Below, one piece after another: positions 27,859 to 35,630 of a stretch of DNA of 39,161 bases. Source of the DNA: a virus. Where the stretch lies: positions 1 to 39,161 of IMG/VR virus record IMGVR_UViG_3300047276_000328. The stretch is one strand, 5' to 3'. A program made the position numbers and the translations under genes. Each line of letters starts with the position of its first letter. Within the stretch, counting starts at the first letter, position 1. A model generated the notes under the pieces. It was not told the DNA's origin, made no database searches, and was given only the letters and a program-made list of their open reading frames with translations.

Positions 27859-28472
27859 TGCTTCGCTGCTTTCGCATCGTTGAACGCTTTACGCAGGGCT
27901 GCAAGGTCACCTTGTTTACCGAACCCGAACTTCACACCAGCAGACTTATAGATAGTCATAGGGTTCAAGTCGTTATCAACACACGCTTTGTTGAACGCTG
28001 CGATTTGTTCCTCAGTCAACGGGTCTTCCGTTGGCAACGATGGCTTCTTCGGTTGTGCCTGTGGTTGTGGCTTGTCACCATCAAGGTCTGACCATTGGTT
28101 CTTTGTCCAAAGATTCAAAGAAATACCGAAACGCATACTGGCGTTGCGTAAGAAGTCTCCGATAAGTTCCTTGTCGAGGTCTTGCTTGTCTGCTTTGACG
28201 CTACCTACACCGAGCATTTCTTTGCCGTGTACTGTGAGCCATCCCCACATTGTTGCGATGCCGTTCTCAACATGGATAGCAGGACGTCCGTTGTTCCATC
28301 CGCATGGTTCCCATGACCAGTACGGGTCAATCTCGATGAGGATACGAGTGATGTCTGCGTGTCCTACGAAGTCCAGTTTTGTTCCACCACGGGGCAGTTG
28401 TTGCACGATGGATGGGTCTGGTTTTGCGTAGTCCTTCAGGATGTTCCTGAGTTCCTCTGTTTTATCTTGCAT
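27855..28472 (-). CDS. Single-strand annealing protein candidate (Rad52/Sak/Erf type)
   Basis: 205 residues from the ATG at 28472 (AGAAAGG upstream). The core has LDFVGHADITRILIEIDPYW, SWEPCGWNNGRPAI, ATMWGWLTVHGKEMLGVGSV and LIGDFLRNASMRFGISLNLW, which I associate with phage Rad52-like annealing proteins. A Pro/Gln linker precedes a C-terminal helical domain (EEQIAAFNKACVDNDLNP). It would anneal strands exposed by the exonuclease encoded just upstream, a Red-like pair. The family call is by pattern only. Confidence 0.62.
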   Translation of the reverse strand: MQDKTEELRNILKDYAKPDPSIVQQLPRGGTKLDFVGHADITRILIEIDPYWSWEPCGWNNGRPAIHVENGIATMWGWLTVHGKEMLGVGSVKADKQDLDKELIGDFLRNASMRFGISLNLWTKNQWSDLDGDKPQPQAQPKKPSLPTEDPLTEEQIAAFNKACVDNDLNPMTIYKSAGVKFGFGKQGDLAALRKAFNDAKAAKQ

Positions 28473-28528
28473 GGTTGGTTCTACCTTTCTCTGGTTGTTT
28501 GTTATATATGTTGCTGATGTTTGCATGA

Positions 28529-29476
28529 CTACTCACCTTTCAATCTGAGTGTTCTGCTGGTTGTTGTTTTAACATACTGGTTGTATAGGTCAGGGTTTTC
28601 TGACTGGAACCGTTTGCTATCGAACCAGTCTCGTTTGTATCCTTTCCATGTGGCGACAACATTGCCGTTGATGGTGGCTGATTCGAACGGTCCGATAAGG
28701 TCGCAAAGTTCTGCCTTCAACTTATCCTCTAACGCTTTATAGGAGGACAGTTCTGACTTGACGTGTTTCAGTTGGGCGATAAGGTCTGCCACTGATTCAT
28801 CTAACTCTGTTGGTTCTGATGTGGTGTTCTGGTATCGGGTGGAGATTGTCTCATACGAGTAGGTGATTCCTGGTGGGTTCATCCCTAGTTCGATAGCGTT
28901 CAGCCAGATGGCTGATGCTTCGATGTGTTCTTCCATTTCTTCTTCAGTGATGTCTTGCTCGACTAGTGTGAGGCGTAACGTGTTGTCGAAGATTGCCCAT
29001 GTCACACGGTTAGCGTCGGAGCAGATGGCTTGCTGGATTCCTTGGATGCGCCAATAATCTGGGAGTGTGCCACTGTATTCTCGGCTGGTGGTTTTTACTT
29101 CGAGGATGTGTTTGGTGTCTTCGTTCCATCCGTCGAGGGTGGAGATGAGACGAGCACCGTTGGTGTTGTTGTAGCAGAACATCTCGTCTGGTGTGACGAA
29201 TTTGATTCCGAGTCTGTCGCCTGCCCATTGGATGATGGTGTCTTCCAGGCGGTTGCCTGTTTCCATTGCTGCGTTTGGTGGGATGGGTGTGGGTGCTACG
29301 CCTGAGAGGAGTTCTGCTGCGTATTGGTCTGCTTTGACGAATGGGTGTACACCGTAGATTGCTGCTGCTGCGGAGGCGGAGATTTGGCGGTGTCCGTATT
29401 TGTCTGTGTATCTTTGGTTGAGCCATTCTTGTGAGCCGTGTGGGGCTTTGGCTATGCGGTAGCGTTCGTGTTTCAT
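28529..29476 (-). CDS. YqaJ/lambda-exonuclease-like recombination exonuclease
   Basis: 315 residues from the ATG at 29476, with AGAAAGGAAGCC directly upstream; a longer frame is rejected. The motifs are GSQEWLNQRY at the start, ISASAAAAIYGVHPF, METGNRLEDTIIQW (Glu78), STLDGWN (Asp115) and LEVKTTSR (Glu126-Val-Lys128), then WRIQGIQQA. These are the YqaJ-family PD-(D/E)XK residues. It digests 5' strands to allow annealing. The C-terminal 80 residues hold a helical part ending TTTSRTLRLKGE. It is the first gene behind a consensus promoter. Confidence 0.88.
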   Translation of the reverse strand: MKHERYRIAKAPHGSQEWLNQRYTDKYGHRQISASAAAAIYGVHPFVKADQYAAELLSGVAPTPIPPNAAMETGNRLEDTIIQWAGDRLGIKFVTPDEMFCYNNTNGARLISTLDGWNEDTKHILEVKTTSREYSGTLPDYWRIQGIQQAICSDANRVTWAIFDNTLRLTLVEQDITEEEMEEHIEASAIWLNAIELGMNPPGITYSYETISTRYQNTTSEPTELDESVADLIAQLKHVKSELSSYKALEDKLKAELCDLIGPFESATINGNVVATWKGYKRDWFDSKRFQSENPDLYNQYVKTTTSRTLRLKGE

Positions 29477-29487
29477 TAGGCTTCCTT

Positions 29488-29523
29488 TCTCATCTTTCTG
29501 CACCTTTCGTGGTACAGATGAGA
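29488..29523 (-). repeat. Inverted repeat in leader of exonuclease mRNA
   Basis: TCTCATCT (29488-29495) and AGATGAGA (29516-29523) are perfect 8-bp arms, spaced by 20 bp, between the -10 box and the ribosome binding site. The outer arm begins at the predicted transcription start. It may be an mRNA hairpin or an operator overlapping the -10. Confidence 0.55.
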
Positions 29524-29551
29524 CTATATAGGAAGGGTGTTACATTGTCAA
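29523..29551 (-). promoter_or_regulatory. Strong sigma70-type promoter TTGACA-N17-TATAGT
   Basis: On the minus strand TTGACA (29551-29546), a 17-nt spacer and TATAGT (29528-29523). It is the best consensus promoter in the window and is placed 47 bp before the exonuclease ATG. It overlaps the end of the upstream gene and should drive 29476-22919. Confidence 0.82.
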
Positions 29552-29806
29552 GGGGTTTAGCAAAATTGTTTTACGAACCATACCGACAGGTATATAGAAC
29601 AGGTTGATGCCGTCACCTTCGTGGTATGTCTGAAGCAATGTAACGTGGTCTTTCTTGCCACCTGGGTCGTCACATGGTATGAGGAATCCTACTGATTGGA
29701 CGAGTGTTTCGCCGTCGTCTTCTACTTCTTCTAGTGTGAGCCAGCCTGGGTCGCCTCCGCAGGCGTCTGCCCATTCGATGAGTGCGATGGGGTATTCAGT
29801 CTTCAT
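29540..29806 (-). CDS. 88-aa hypothetical protein
   Basis: MKTEYPIALIEWADACGGDP, then GWLTLEEVEDDGETLVQSVG and FLIPCDDPGGKKDHVTLLQT. The IEWxDAxGGDPGWLTLEExEDDGE...VGFL pattern looks like a small beta-barrel-like phage protein seen elsewhere, function unknown. Its start overlaps the upstream zinc-ribbon gene. The consensus promoter lies inside its 3' end. Confidence 0.75.
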   Translation of the reverse strand: MKTEYPIALIEWADACGGDPGWLTLEEVEDDGETLVQSVGFLIPCDDPGGKKDHVTLLQTYHEGDGINLFYIPVGMVRKTILLNPLTM

Positions 29807-29915
29807 GGTCTGCTGGTTCCCCTTCGGTTCTACATTCGGGGCAGTAGCGTCCTTGTGATTGGTGCCATGCTTCTCCGCAGGTGGGGCAAATGTAGAGGTG
29901 TGACGGGCTGGTCAT
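29796..29915 (-). CDS. 39-aa zinc-ribbon miniprotein
   Basis: ATG at 29915. It encodes MTSPSHLYICPTCGEAWHQS, then QGRYCPECRTEGEPADHED. CPTC and CPEC form a compact rubredoxin/zinc-ribbon knuckle with an acidic tail. It overlaps the following gene by 11 nt. It may contact RNA polymerase or DNA; not assigned. Confidence 0.65.
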   Translation of the reverse strand: MTSPSHLYICPTCGEAWHQSQGRYCPECRTEGEPADHED

Positions 29916-29929
29916 AGTGGGCTATCTTA

Positions 29930-30070
29930 CTATGCTGCCCTGTGTTTCTGGATGACACTATCCAAAGCGTTTATCACTTGGATGAGTTCTTCTTCTTCAG
30001 CCCCTCTGGCTACTACACGGACAAGAAACTTACGGATTATAAAAAGTTGAGCGAGCGTCATAGGACGCAT
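29930..30070 (-). CDS. 46-aa helical hypothetical protein
   Basis: ATG at 30070. It encodes MRPMTLAQLFIIRKFLVRVV, then ARGAEEEELIQVINALDSVI. It looks like two amphipathic helices with an EEEE turn. It is not recognised. It lies between the zinc-ribbon and the coiled-coil membrane gene, with 7-14 nt gaps. Confidence 0.55.
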   Translation of the reverse strand: MRPMTLAQLFIIRKFLVRVVARGAEEEELIQVINALDSVIQKHRAA

Positions 30071-30077
30071 CACATTA

Positions 30078-30305
30078 TCAGCGTGGCGTAGTGATGTACG
30101 ATTCCACTTGCGTTAAACGATTCTCAATTCTGTCCAAAGAATCCCGCATAGACGAACCACTATTCGGCTTCATCTGCTCCTCAACAAAACCCAACGCAGT
30201 ATCAATCCTTCTCGCCCACTTATACACCGCAGTAGCAGACTTCAAAATAACACCAACAGAAACAAGACCGCCTGCAATCAAGCCAAGAACATGGATGGCT
30301 TGCAC
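30078..30305 (-). CDS. Membrane-anchored coiled-coil protein (holin/XhlA-like candidate)
   Basis: 75 residues from a GTG at 30305. Residues about 5-22 (HVLGLIAGGLVSVGVILK) form one transmembrane helix. The rest is a charged coiled coil (DTALGFVEEQMKPNS, RDSLDRIENRLTQVESYITT). Proteins of this layout accompany holins and endolysins in actinophages and Bacillus phages (XhlA-like). It is encoded two genes from the 64-aa holin candidate. The role in lysis is inferred. Confidence 0.6.
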   Translation of the reverse strand: MQAIHVLGLIAGGLVSVGVILKSATAVYKWARRIDTALGFVEEQMKPNSGSSMRDSLDRIENRLTQVESYITTPR

Positions 30306-30349
30306 GTTAGATGATTCTATTGGTAGCAGGAATATGACACATAGATTCT

Positions 30350-30379
30350 AGAATAACAGTCCACCAAGGTTGCGTTCAA
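30350..30379 (-). promoter_or_regulatory. Possible promoter TTGAAC-N18-TATTCT
   Basis: On the minus strand -35 TTGAAC (30379-30374) and TAnnnT-type -10 TATTCT (30355-30350), 45 bp upstream of the coiled-coil membrane gene and just after the hairpin at 30406. It may restart transcription of the small genes 30305-29540. Confidence 0.4.
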
Positions 30380-30405
30380 CAATCCTCTTTGGTATATTCT
30401 GGTTT

Positions 30406-30447
30406 GCCTCTGGCAGAGTTCTTATCCCTTTCTCCTCTGCCAGGGGC
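30406..30447. terminator. Strong 13-bp hairpin after holin gene
   Basis: GCCTCTGGCAGAG pairs with CTCTGCCAGGGGC (13 pairs, one G-T) around a 16-nt loop. It directly follows the holin stop in the leftward transcript but has no U-tract there (AAACC). On the plus side it is followed by TTTTACTATT. It may end late leftward transcription by another mechanism or stop antisense rightward transcripts. Confidence 0.65.
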
Positions 30448-30452
30448 TTTTA

Positions 30453-30647
30453 CTATTGTGTCCTACCGAAACCTTCATCGTTCGGGTTTAACCAACGCAC
30501 AAGCGGTGGCAACACTGATGCAACACCAGCAGCCCACAATGCACCAAGGTCACGTTCACCAGCGAGGTACAGTGTGAGTGATGCTGCGATAAACACACGA
30601 GCGTATGACAGTGCGACTGGCTTTGCTTCTTCAAGTAGTTGTTTCAT
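30453..30647 (-). CDS. Holin candidate
   Basis: 64 residues, MKQLLEEAKPVALSYARVFI, then AASLTLYLAGERDLGALWAA and GVASVLPPLVRWLNPNDEGF. Two hydrophobic helices (about residues 15-30 and 35-50) are separated by a charged turn (AGERD), with a hydrophilic C-terminus. This is the layout of small phage holins, and PPLVRWLNPND is common in them. AAGGAGAACC precedes the ATG. It is the last gene of the tail/lysis block. It would permeabilise the membrane for the endolysin. Confidence 0.75.
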   Translation of the reverse strand: MKQLLEEAKPVALSYARVFIAASLTLYLAGERDLGALWAAGVASVLPPLVRWLNPNDEGFGRTQ

Positions 30648-30656
30648 TGGTTCTCC

Positions 30657-31559
30657 TTATGACAAGTATCTTAAGATAACGATTCCCGTAGCCCCAGCAC
30701 CACCACTGCCTCCACTTGCAGCAGCACCTCCACCACCGCCACCAGTTCCAGCAACACCTGCCGTTGGGGCTATAGGGGAAGAAGAACTATAAACACCACC
30801 AGAGCCACCATTTGTTCCACCTGATGCTGGAGTTGAACCAACACCTTTAGTTCCACCGCCACCGCCAGAACCATAAACAACTGCTGTCCCGGTTATTGAT
30901 GACGTATATCCTTCTCCACCGTTACCTAAAGTTGGGACAAGCGGGTTAACAGTTTGACCATCAGCAGTGGCTCCACCCCCGCCTCCAGCAGTTCCTAAAC
31001 CACTTACGCTTTTACCGCCACTACCATCATTCCCTAAACCTGGGACTGCATAAGTGTAGGATATTCCACCATTCGTGACCACATCCGCTAACGTGTACGA
31101 ACCGCCACCACCGCCAGAGCCACCGATTGACCCGTTGTTGTTTCCTTTACCACCTGTTCCGCCACCCCATGAAACAACATTCAAACCAGAAGAAGATGTA
31201 AGACTTGATTTTCCTCCGCCTACACCCAAGATGTCTCCACCGCCCGTGAAAGTTTCCAGCGTGGCTGAAGTTTTAGAATAGGAACTTACTGTTCCAACAT
31301 TTACGGCTCCACCGCCACCACCGCCACCTTGCTCATCTGTTGTGGAGTTTCCACCTTTTCCTCCTCCACCAACAACGAGATATTCAATATCCTTTTCACC
31401 GAGTCCATCAACATTGAGTGGTCGTGCAGGTGGTGTTGAACCACCAAGCGAAGGAAAACTATGAACAGTGTATGCACCAGCAAACGTTACTGTTCCACCA
31501 TTAGCCCATTGGCGAGTGGTGTCTCTAGCAGAAGCGGAAACAATACCAGCAGCAAACAT
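30657..31559 (-). CDS. Glycine-rich tail fibre/adhesin protein 1
   Basis: 300 residues from the ATG at 31559, which overlaps the upstream stop (TAATG). It starts MFAAGIVSASARDTTRQWAN. GTVTFAGAYTVHSFPS and KDIEYLVVGGGGKGG begin a long Gly/Ser-rich region of GGGGG blocks, ending GATGIVILRYLS. This is the glycine-rich phage adhesin layout (polyglycine-helix bundles in known adhesins of T-even type). It likely mediates receptor contact. It shares N- and C-terminal motifs with the 37295 gene. Confidence 0.78.
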   Translation of the reverse strand: MFAAGIVSASARDTTRQWANGGTVTFAGAYTVHSFPSLGGSTPPARPLNVDGLGEKDIEYLVVGGGGKGGNSTTDEQGGGGGGGAVNVGTVSSYSKTSATLETFTGGGDILGVGGGKSSLTSSSGLNVVSWGGGTGGKGNNNGSIGGSGGGGGSYTLADVVTNGGISYTYAVPGLGNDGSGGKSVSGLGTAGGGGGATADGQTVNPLVPTLGNGGEGYTSSITGTAVVYGSGGGGGTKGVGSTPASGGTNGGSGGVYSSSSPIAPTAGVAGTGGGGGGAAASGGSGGAGATGIVILRYLS

Positions 31560-32515
31560 TACGCCGTCAACTGTCCAAACAACACCCAAGTATCAGATGC
31601 CGTTTTAATAAGAGAAGCAACACCATACTGAACAAGAATCTTTTTCTTGCTGTTATCACTATTCAAAGTAACACCAGTATCACCAGCAAAAGTTACTTGT
31701 CCAGCACCAATCTGCACAAAAGAAATCTGTGAACCAACAGGCAAAGCAACATCGGCATTAGCAGGTATGGTTACTGTCATCGCCGTTGATTTATCACACA
31801 AAATCGTTGTATTTCTATCTACAAGAGCCAACGTAAAACTATCAGTCTTGGCTGTCGTGTTCGTTAACACACCAATTTTGGCTGCCGTCACACCAGCATC
31901 TTTAATCTGCACAGTGTCAGACTGAATCTCCAATGTCGAGTCATCCACGTTGACAGCCAGCGCATCACCAGCACCACCAACAAGACCAGAGCCAGCCACC
32001 TCTGCAGCAAGTTTTGCTACCGTCACAGCAGCAGCATTAATCTTGTCTGTCGTTACAGCGTTATTAGCAATTCCTGTAGCGGTTAACTGGGCGTAAGTAG
32101 GGATAGATGCGCCAGCCACCAGCGGATAATTAGTTGTTCCTTTTGCTAACTGTGCAAAAGTTGTGCCGTCATAATACACCATGCCACCAGTGTTCTGATA
32201 GGTGGATGTCAATTCGTTTGCTTCGTCAAAGTCTGCTGCTGTAGCAACAGGGTAAATGGTGGCGTTACCAGCGTGGGGTTTAGCGGTGGTGCCGTCTACA
32301 CCACGGGAAGATACTGTGAGTGTCGTTCCTGAACGAGAAGCAATGAGCACTTTTTCTTCTGATGCTGTGCCTGGGTCAATGACTACATAGAATGAACCTG
32401 AAGCCCATCCTGTCGTGTCGTCGATACCGATAGTCAGGTCATCCGAGTCAATACCTACTGTAATAAATGTTTGTACTGCTGCGCCTGCGTATGTTCGTCT
32501 AATTTTTGCTGTCAT
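31559..32515 (-). CDS. Tail fibre/appendage protein
   Basis: 318 residues, MTAKIRRTYAGAAVQTFITV. The N-terminal 95 residues are beta-rich with FYVVIDPGTASEEKVLIASR and SSRGVDGTTAKPHAGNATIY, a module usual at the start of phage fibres. Repeats of KINAAAVTVAKLAAEVAG and VKIKDAGVTAAKIGVL type follow (here VTAAKIG). It ends in a beta tail domain GAGQVTFAGDTGVTLNSDNS...ASDTWVLFGQLTA. It acts in host binding, upstream of the glycine-rich protein. Confidence 0.78.
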   Translation of the reverse strand: MTAKIRRTYAGAAVQTFITVGIDSDDLTIGIDDTTGWASGSFYVVIDPGTASEEKVLIASRSGTTLTVSSRGVDGTTAKPHAGNATIYPVATAADFDEANELTSTYQNTGGMVYYDGTTFAQLAKGTTNYPLVAGASIPTYAQLTATGIANNAVTTDKINAAAVTVAKLAAEVAGSGLVGGAGDALAVNVDDSTLEIQSDTVQIKDAGVTAAKIGVLTNTTAKTDSFTLALVDRNTTILCDKSTAMTVTIPANADVALPVGSQISFVQIGAGQVTFAGDTGVTLNSDNSKKKILVQYGVASLIKTASDTWVLFGQLTA

Positions 32516-32519
32516 AGTT

Positions 32520-34394
32520 TTACTCCGTGATAGTTCTCATGATAACAGTCATTGTTCCTTCCCATAGCCAATCTGTTCCAGACACCAAAGAAGGCTGCCA
32601 ACGGGCATCTTCGATGATGACGCTGAAGGTGTCTTCTTGTTCTTGGTAGGTGACTATTCGGGGAGAGGCTGCTAGTTCTTCTAGGAAATCACGTTCGAAG
32701 GCGACATCGAAATAGTATTCCTTGTTGTTGATATTGAATCTTTCATGAATGAGAACAGGTACCGAGATTATTCGGGAGCGTAGGGGGGCTGCATAGGCTC
32801 GAGACATCCAGCGTGTCATGGTGGGACTGACATTAGTGTCTGATTTAGAGAGTGTGAATTTGTATGCTGCTTCGATGAAACGGTTTTCTGGGGCGATATA
32901 TGTGTGTCGTGTTTGGTTTTCAGCATTGAATGTTCCGATAGAAACAAAGCCCTGGTTTTCTAATGATACTGAAGCATCAATGGAACCTTGCAGTGGTTCG
33001 GTGCGAACATCCACACGAGGGGCGAACTTGTCGTCAGGGATTCCCCAACGGTAGATACCTGTCGTAATGGAACCAGATGTGACCAGCGTGTCGGCATCCT
33101 CAACCACAACACCGATACCTGAAATAGCAAACACTCTTTTCTTGTCGAAAGATGAAACAGATTTCACTGCGTTGGTGCTGCCATACATTAGGTCTGTCGC
33201 ATAGGCTGGTGTGTTTGGTGACGTGAACACTGACAGGTCGAGACGTCCTAAACCACTTGATACGCCATCGTAGTTCGTGTATCCGAACCATACGAAACGG
33301 TCTTCCGATGTGAAACCTTGAACGGAGCCAGTGGTGGGGATAAGTGCTCCAGCAACCAGGTTTCCTTGGTTGTCAGAACTGGCGTAGCGGACACCTTTGT
33401 TTGTGCCAATGATAATAAATCCGAGGTAGGAGTCGATGGATGTAGGGTATTCACCTGCGGGTAGTTCAAGGGCGACAACAGCGACGTCTATTGTGCCGTC
33501 TGATTTGATTCCTAGTTTGTAGACAAGACCAGCGTCGTTGGAATGTCCTGCTACATAGATGGCGTTTTGACCGCCTGCGAAGCCGACGCAAGTGAAGTCC
33601 GAGTCACGGATTTCTGCAACTGGGGTGCCTTTGGGGAGGCTTGCTTTGAATGGGACAGCATGAATGTGGCTGTTCGGCTCACCAGTAGTGCCTGTTTCAT
33701 GGTTATGGAATCCCAAAACAAAGCCTTTGGCGAACCCCAACTTGGTGTAGTTGTGTGTGCCGTTCGTGGCGTAATGATTATCCAAAGAAGCAGACCCAGG
33801 CGTGGTCATCAAAATGCCTTCATCCTCATACGCCACATAAATTTGACGACCATCAGTAGTGATGTCATTAATTGCTTTGGCAGGTGCTCCAGTAGTCACC
33901 GAAGTCCACGTCGGGCTAGAAGCAAACGGGTTCTGCGTGTACTTTAAAGTTTGCCCATCACCAACATACAAATAACCATTCACCTCAACCATCGGTAGGT
34001 TCGTCGAAGAAGTAGACAAAGATAACTTTGTGGTATTCAACAACGTTAACTGTCCCTTAGTCCAAGGGTTCACACCCTTCGATTCAAAGAACCTATAGTC
34101 CTGTGCCTCAGCCGTGTCAGCGTATCGTTGTCCCGCACCGAAATGCCATGACACTTCACCACGACGCCACAAACCCTGCGGGTTAATAGCAGACTCACCA
34201 GGAGCAGTAGAAGTATCTTGTGAATCTCGAACACGAGCATCAAACTGGCGTGTAAACTGGTTAGACTTTACGTCCACCATGTACGGACGCCCGTTAATAG
34301 CGATAGGGAAAACGTCTGGTACGAGTGGTGACGTACCTGTACCAGTGTAGAACGCTGGTGTGTTGGTAAAGGAAAACGATACGGGTAAAGACAC
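32520..34394 (-). CDS. Tail protein, nozzle/tubular-B-like beta-propeller candidate
   Basis: 624 residues, beta-rich throughout. RQFDARVRDSQDTSTAPGES near residue 50 is followed by repeated blade-like strands (VEVNGYLYVGDGQTLKYTQN; ITTDGRQIYVAYEDEGILMT; AGGQNAIYVAGHSND; SYLGFIIIGTNKGVRYASSD). A C-terminal beta domain follows (TYQEQEDTFSVIIEDARWQP). A propeller-bearing tail tube/nozzle protein fits its size and its place just after the 295-aa adaptor candidate, as in T7-like gp11-gp12 order. There is no motif-level proof. Confidence 0.65.
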   Translation of the reverse strand: MSLPVSFSFTNTPAFYTGTGTSPLVPDVFPIAINGRPYMVDVKSNQFTRQFDARVRDSQDTSTAPGESAINPQGLWRRGEVSWHFGAGQRYADTAEAQDYRFFESKGVNPWTKGQLTLLNTTKLSLSTSSTNLPMVEVNGYLYVGDGQTLKYTQNPFASSPTWTSVTTGAPAKAINDITTDGRQIYVAYEDEGILMTTPGSASLDNHYATNGTHNYTKLGFAKGFVLGFHNHETGTTGEPNSHIHAVPFKASLPKGTPVAEIRDSDFTCVGFAGGQNAIYVAGHSNDAGLVYKLGIKSDGTIDVAVVALELPAGEYPTSIDSYLGFIIIGTNKGVRYASSDNQGNLVAGALIPTTGSVQGFTSEDRFVWFGYTNYDGVSSGLGRLDLSVFTSPNTPAYATDLMYGSTNAVKSVSSFDKKRVFAISGIGVVVEDADTLVTSGSITTGIYRWGIPDDKFAPRVDVRTEPLQGSIDASVSLENQGFVSIGTFNAENQTRHTYIAPENRFIEAAYKFTLSKSDTNVSPTMTRWMSRAYAAPLRSRIISVPVLIHERFNINNKEYYFDVAFERDFLEELAASPRIVTYQEQEDTFSVIIEDARWQPSLVSGTDWLWEGTMTVIMRTITE

Positions 34395-34396
34395 CG

Positions 34397-35284
34397 TTAA
34401 TCCTTAGAGAGCATTATAGGATATTGGCGGTTCAGTTTCGCTGCTTCAGCAGTGATGCGGTCACGACGCATACGCAGCAAGTTAGTGATGGATGAACCGA
34501 CTGCTCCTGCTGGAACCTCATCAGAACGACGTGGTTCGCTTTGTGATTCTGTGAAGTTACGCTTCAGTTCTCGTGGTGCGATAAGACGAATCTGTGCGCC
34601 GATAACAAGGATATCTTCAGCGTATTGTGGGTAGCCTGCGATGGTTTGAATATCGTCAGTTTCGTTTTGTAACTTACCGAATCCTGTTTTATAGGACACA
34701 CGAAGAACACCAGAACGAACAGTCTGGTTCAAAGTCAAAGCCATACCAGAACCGAAATCTGATGTTGGCAGGTTACGAGTCAACGCCACCTTCGGAACTT
34801 TGATGTAGTCAGTTGATAAATACCTGATACGGGTTTCCACAAGGTCAATCACATCATCGAAGACGGGGAAGTTAATCATACGGTCTGAACCGTTGTAGTT
34901 CAGGTCTACTGATTTGACACGGAACAAACCATTCATCGGGGAAGACAAGTCCGACAGTTCATCGTTAATTGCTTCAAGGATTTGATGGCGGGGGAAGCGA
35001 GGGTTGACAATGATGTATGCGGTGTCGAGATGTGCTGCTGCTACCGTACCGTTAAACGCTCGTTCAACTGTGGCTGTCTTTGCACCAACGTTTACTTCCC
35101 AGCAATACATAAGTTCAGAATCAATCTGGATAATTGACCCTCCACGAATACCGTTCAACTCATACTGAAACGTCACAGAAGTAGCCGTCGCCGTGATAGA
35201 CGCAGCCAGTTTGTTTCGTTCCTCAACCGTGCCAGAAAGAACCTGGCGTTGAGTACGGTTAATGAGTTGAGCGACAGTAGACAT
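34397..35284 (-). CDS. Tail tube/adaptor protein candidate (tubular-A-like)
   Basis: 295 residues, MSTVAQLINRTQRQVLSGTV. An early beta segment with GSIIQIDSELMYCWEVN and ATVERAFNGTVAAAHLDTAY precedes RHQILEAINDELSDLSSPMN, which resembles the helical hairpin of head-tail adaptors. Then VDLVETRIRYLS and TIAGYPQYAEDILVIGAQIR. Podoviral adaptors/tubular A proteins use such folds. The gene pair order (this, then the 624-aa nozzle-like gene) supports the call. Confidence 0.62.
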   Translation of the reverse strand: MSTVAQLINRTQRQVLSGTVEERNKLAASITATATSVTFQYELNGIRGGSIIQIDSELMYCWEVNVGAKTATVERAFNGTVAAAHLDTAYIIVNPRFPRHQILEAINDELSDLSSPMNGLFRVKSVDLNYNGSDRMINFPVFDDVIDLVETRIRYLSTDYIKVPKVALTRNLPTSDFGSGMALTLNQTVRSGVLRVSYKTGFGKLQNETDDIQTIAGYPQYAEDILVIGAQIRLIAPRELKRNFTESQSEPRRSDEVPAGAVGSSITNLLRMRRDRITAEAAKLNRQYPIMLSKD

Positions 35285-35446
35285 TTACTTCTTCTTAGCC
35301 TTCTTCTTAGCCATGCCAGCCTCAGACATAGCAATAGCGACAGCCTGCTTGCGTGACTTCACAACAGGACCGCCCTTGCCAGAGTGCAAGGTCCCAGCCT
35401 TGTACTCACGCATGACTTTGCCGACCTTCTTCTGGGTCTTTTTCAT
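35285..35446 (-). CDS. 53-aa Lys-rich DUF6496-like protein
   Basis: ATG at 35446 overlaps the stop of the preceding gene (ATGAAATGA). It encodes MKKTQKKVGKVMREYKAGTL, then HSGKGGPVVKSRKQAVAIAM, ending AKKKAKKK. The VMxEYKAGxLHSG...VKxRKQAxAIAxSEAG pattern is the DUF6496 family as I recall it, small basic proteins present in many phages. A DNA-binding or core role is plausible. TAAATG joins it to the adaptor gene. Confidence 0.78.
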   Translation of the reverse strand: MKKTQKKVGKVMREYKAGTLHSGKGGPVVKSRKQAVAIAMSEAGMAKKKAKKK

Positions 35447-35592
35447 TTCATTTTCTTCTTACGGACAGAACCCTTGGGCTTCATGCCAGCCTTAGCGGAA
35501 CCGTACTCCATCATACGTTCCTTCTTGCCTTCAGACTTTTCATGCTTCATCTTGGCAGACTTGGACTTGTATTTTTCGCCTTTAGCAGACAT
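35443..35592 (-). CDS. 49-aa Lys-rich miniprotein
   Basis: ATG at 35592 with AGGAG upstream. It encodes MSAKGEKYKSKSAKMKHEKS, then EGKKERMMEYGSAKAGMKPK and ends KKKMK. More than a third of residues are Lys or Arg. It is coupled to the DUF6496-like gene by an overlap of 4 nt. It is probably a DNA-condensing or internal head protein; unproven. Confidence 0.7.
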   Translation of the reverse strand: MSAKGEKYKSKSAKMKHEKSEGKKERMMEYGSAKAGMKPKGSVRKKKMK

Positions 35593-35630
35593 GGTGTACT
35601 CCTAGAAATATGGTGTACCCACATCATAGC

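Noticed and set aside
30370-30792. Plus-strand proline-rich frame opposite holin and glycine-rich genes
   Set aside because: Poly-Pro comes from the complement of glycine codons. The real genes on the minus strand have ribosome binding sites and membrane or adhesin features.
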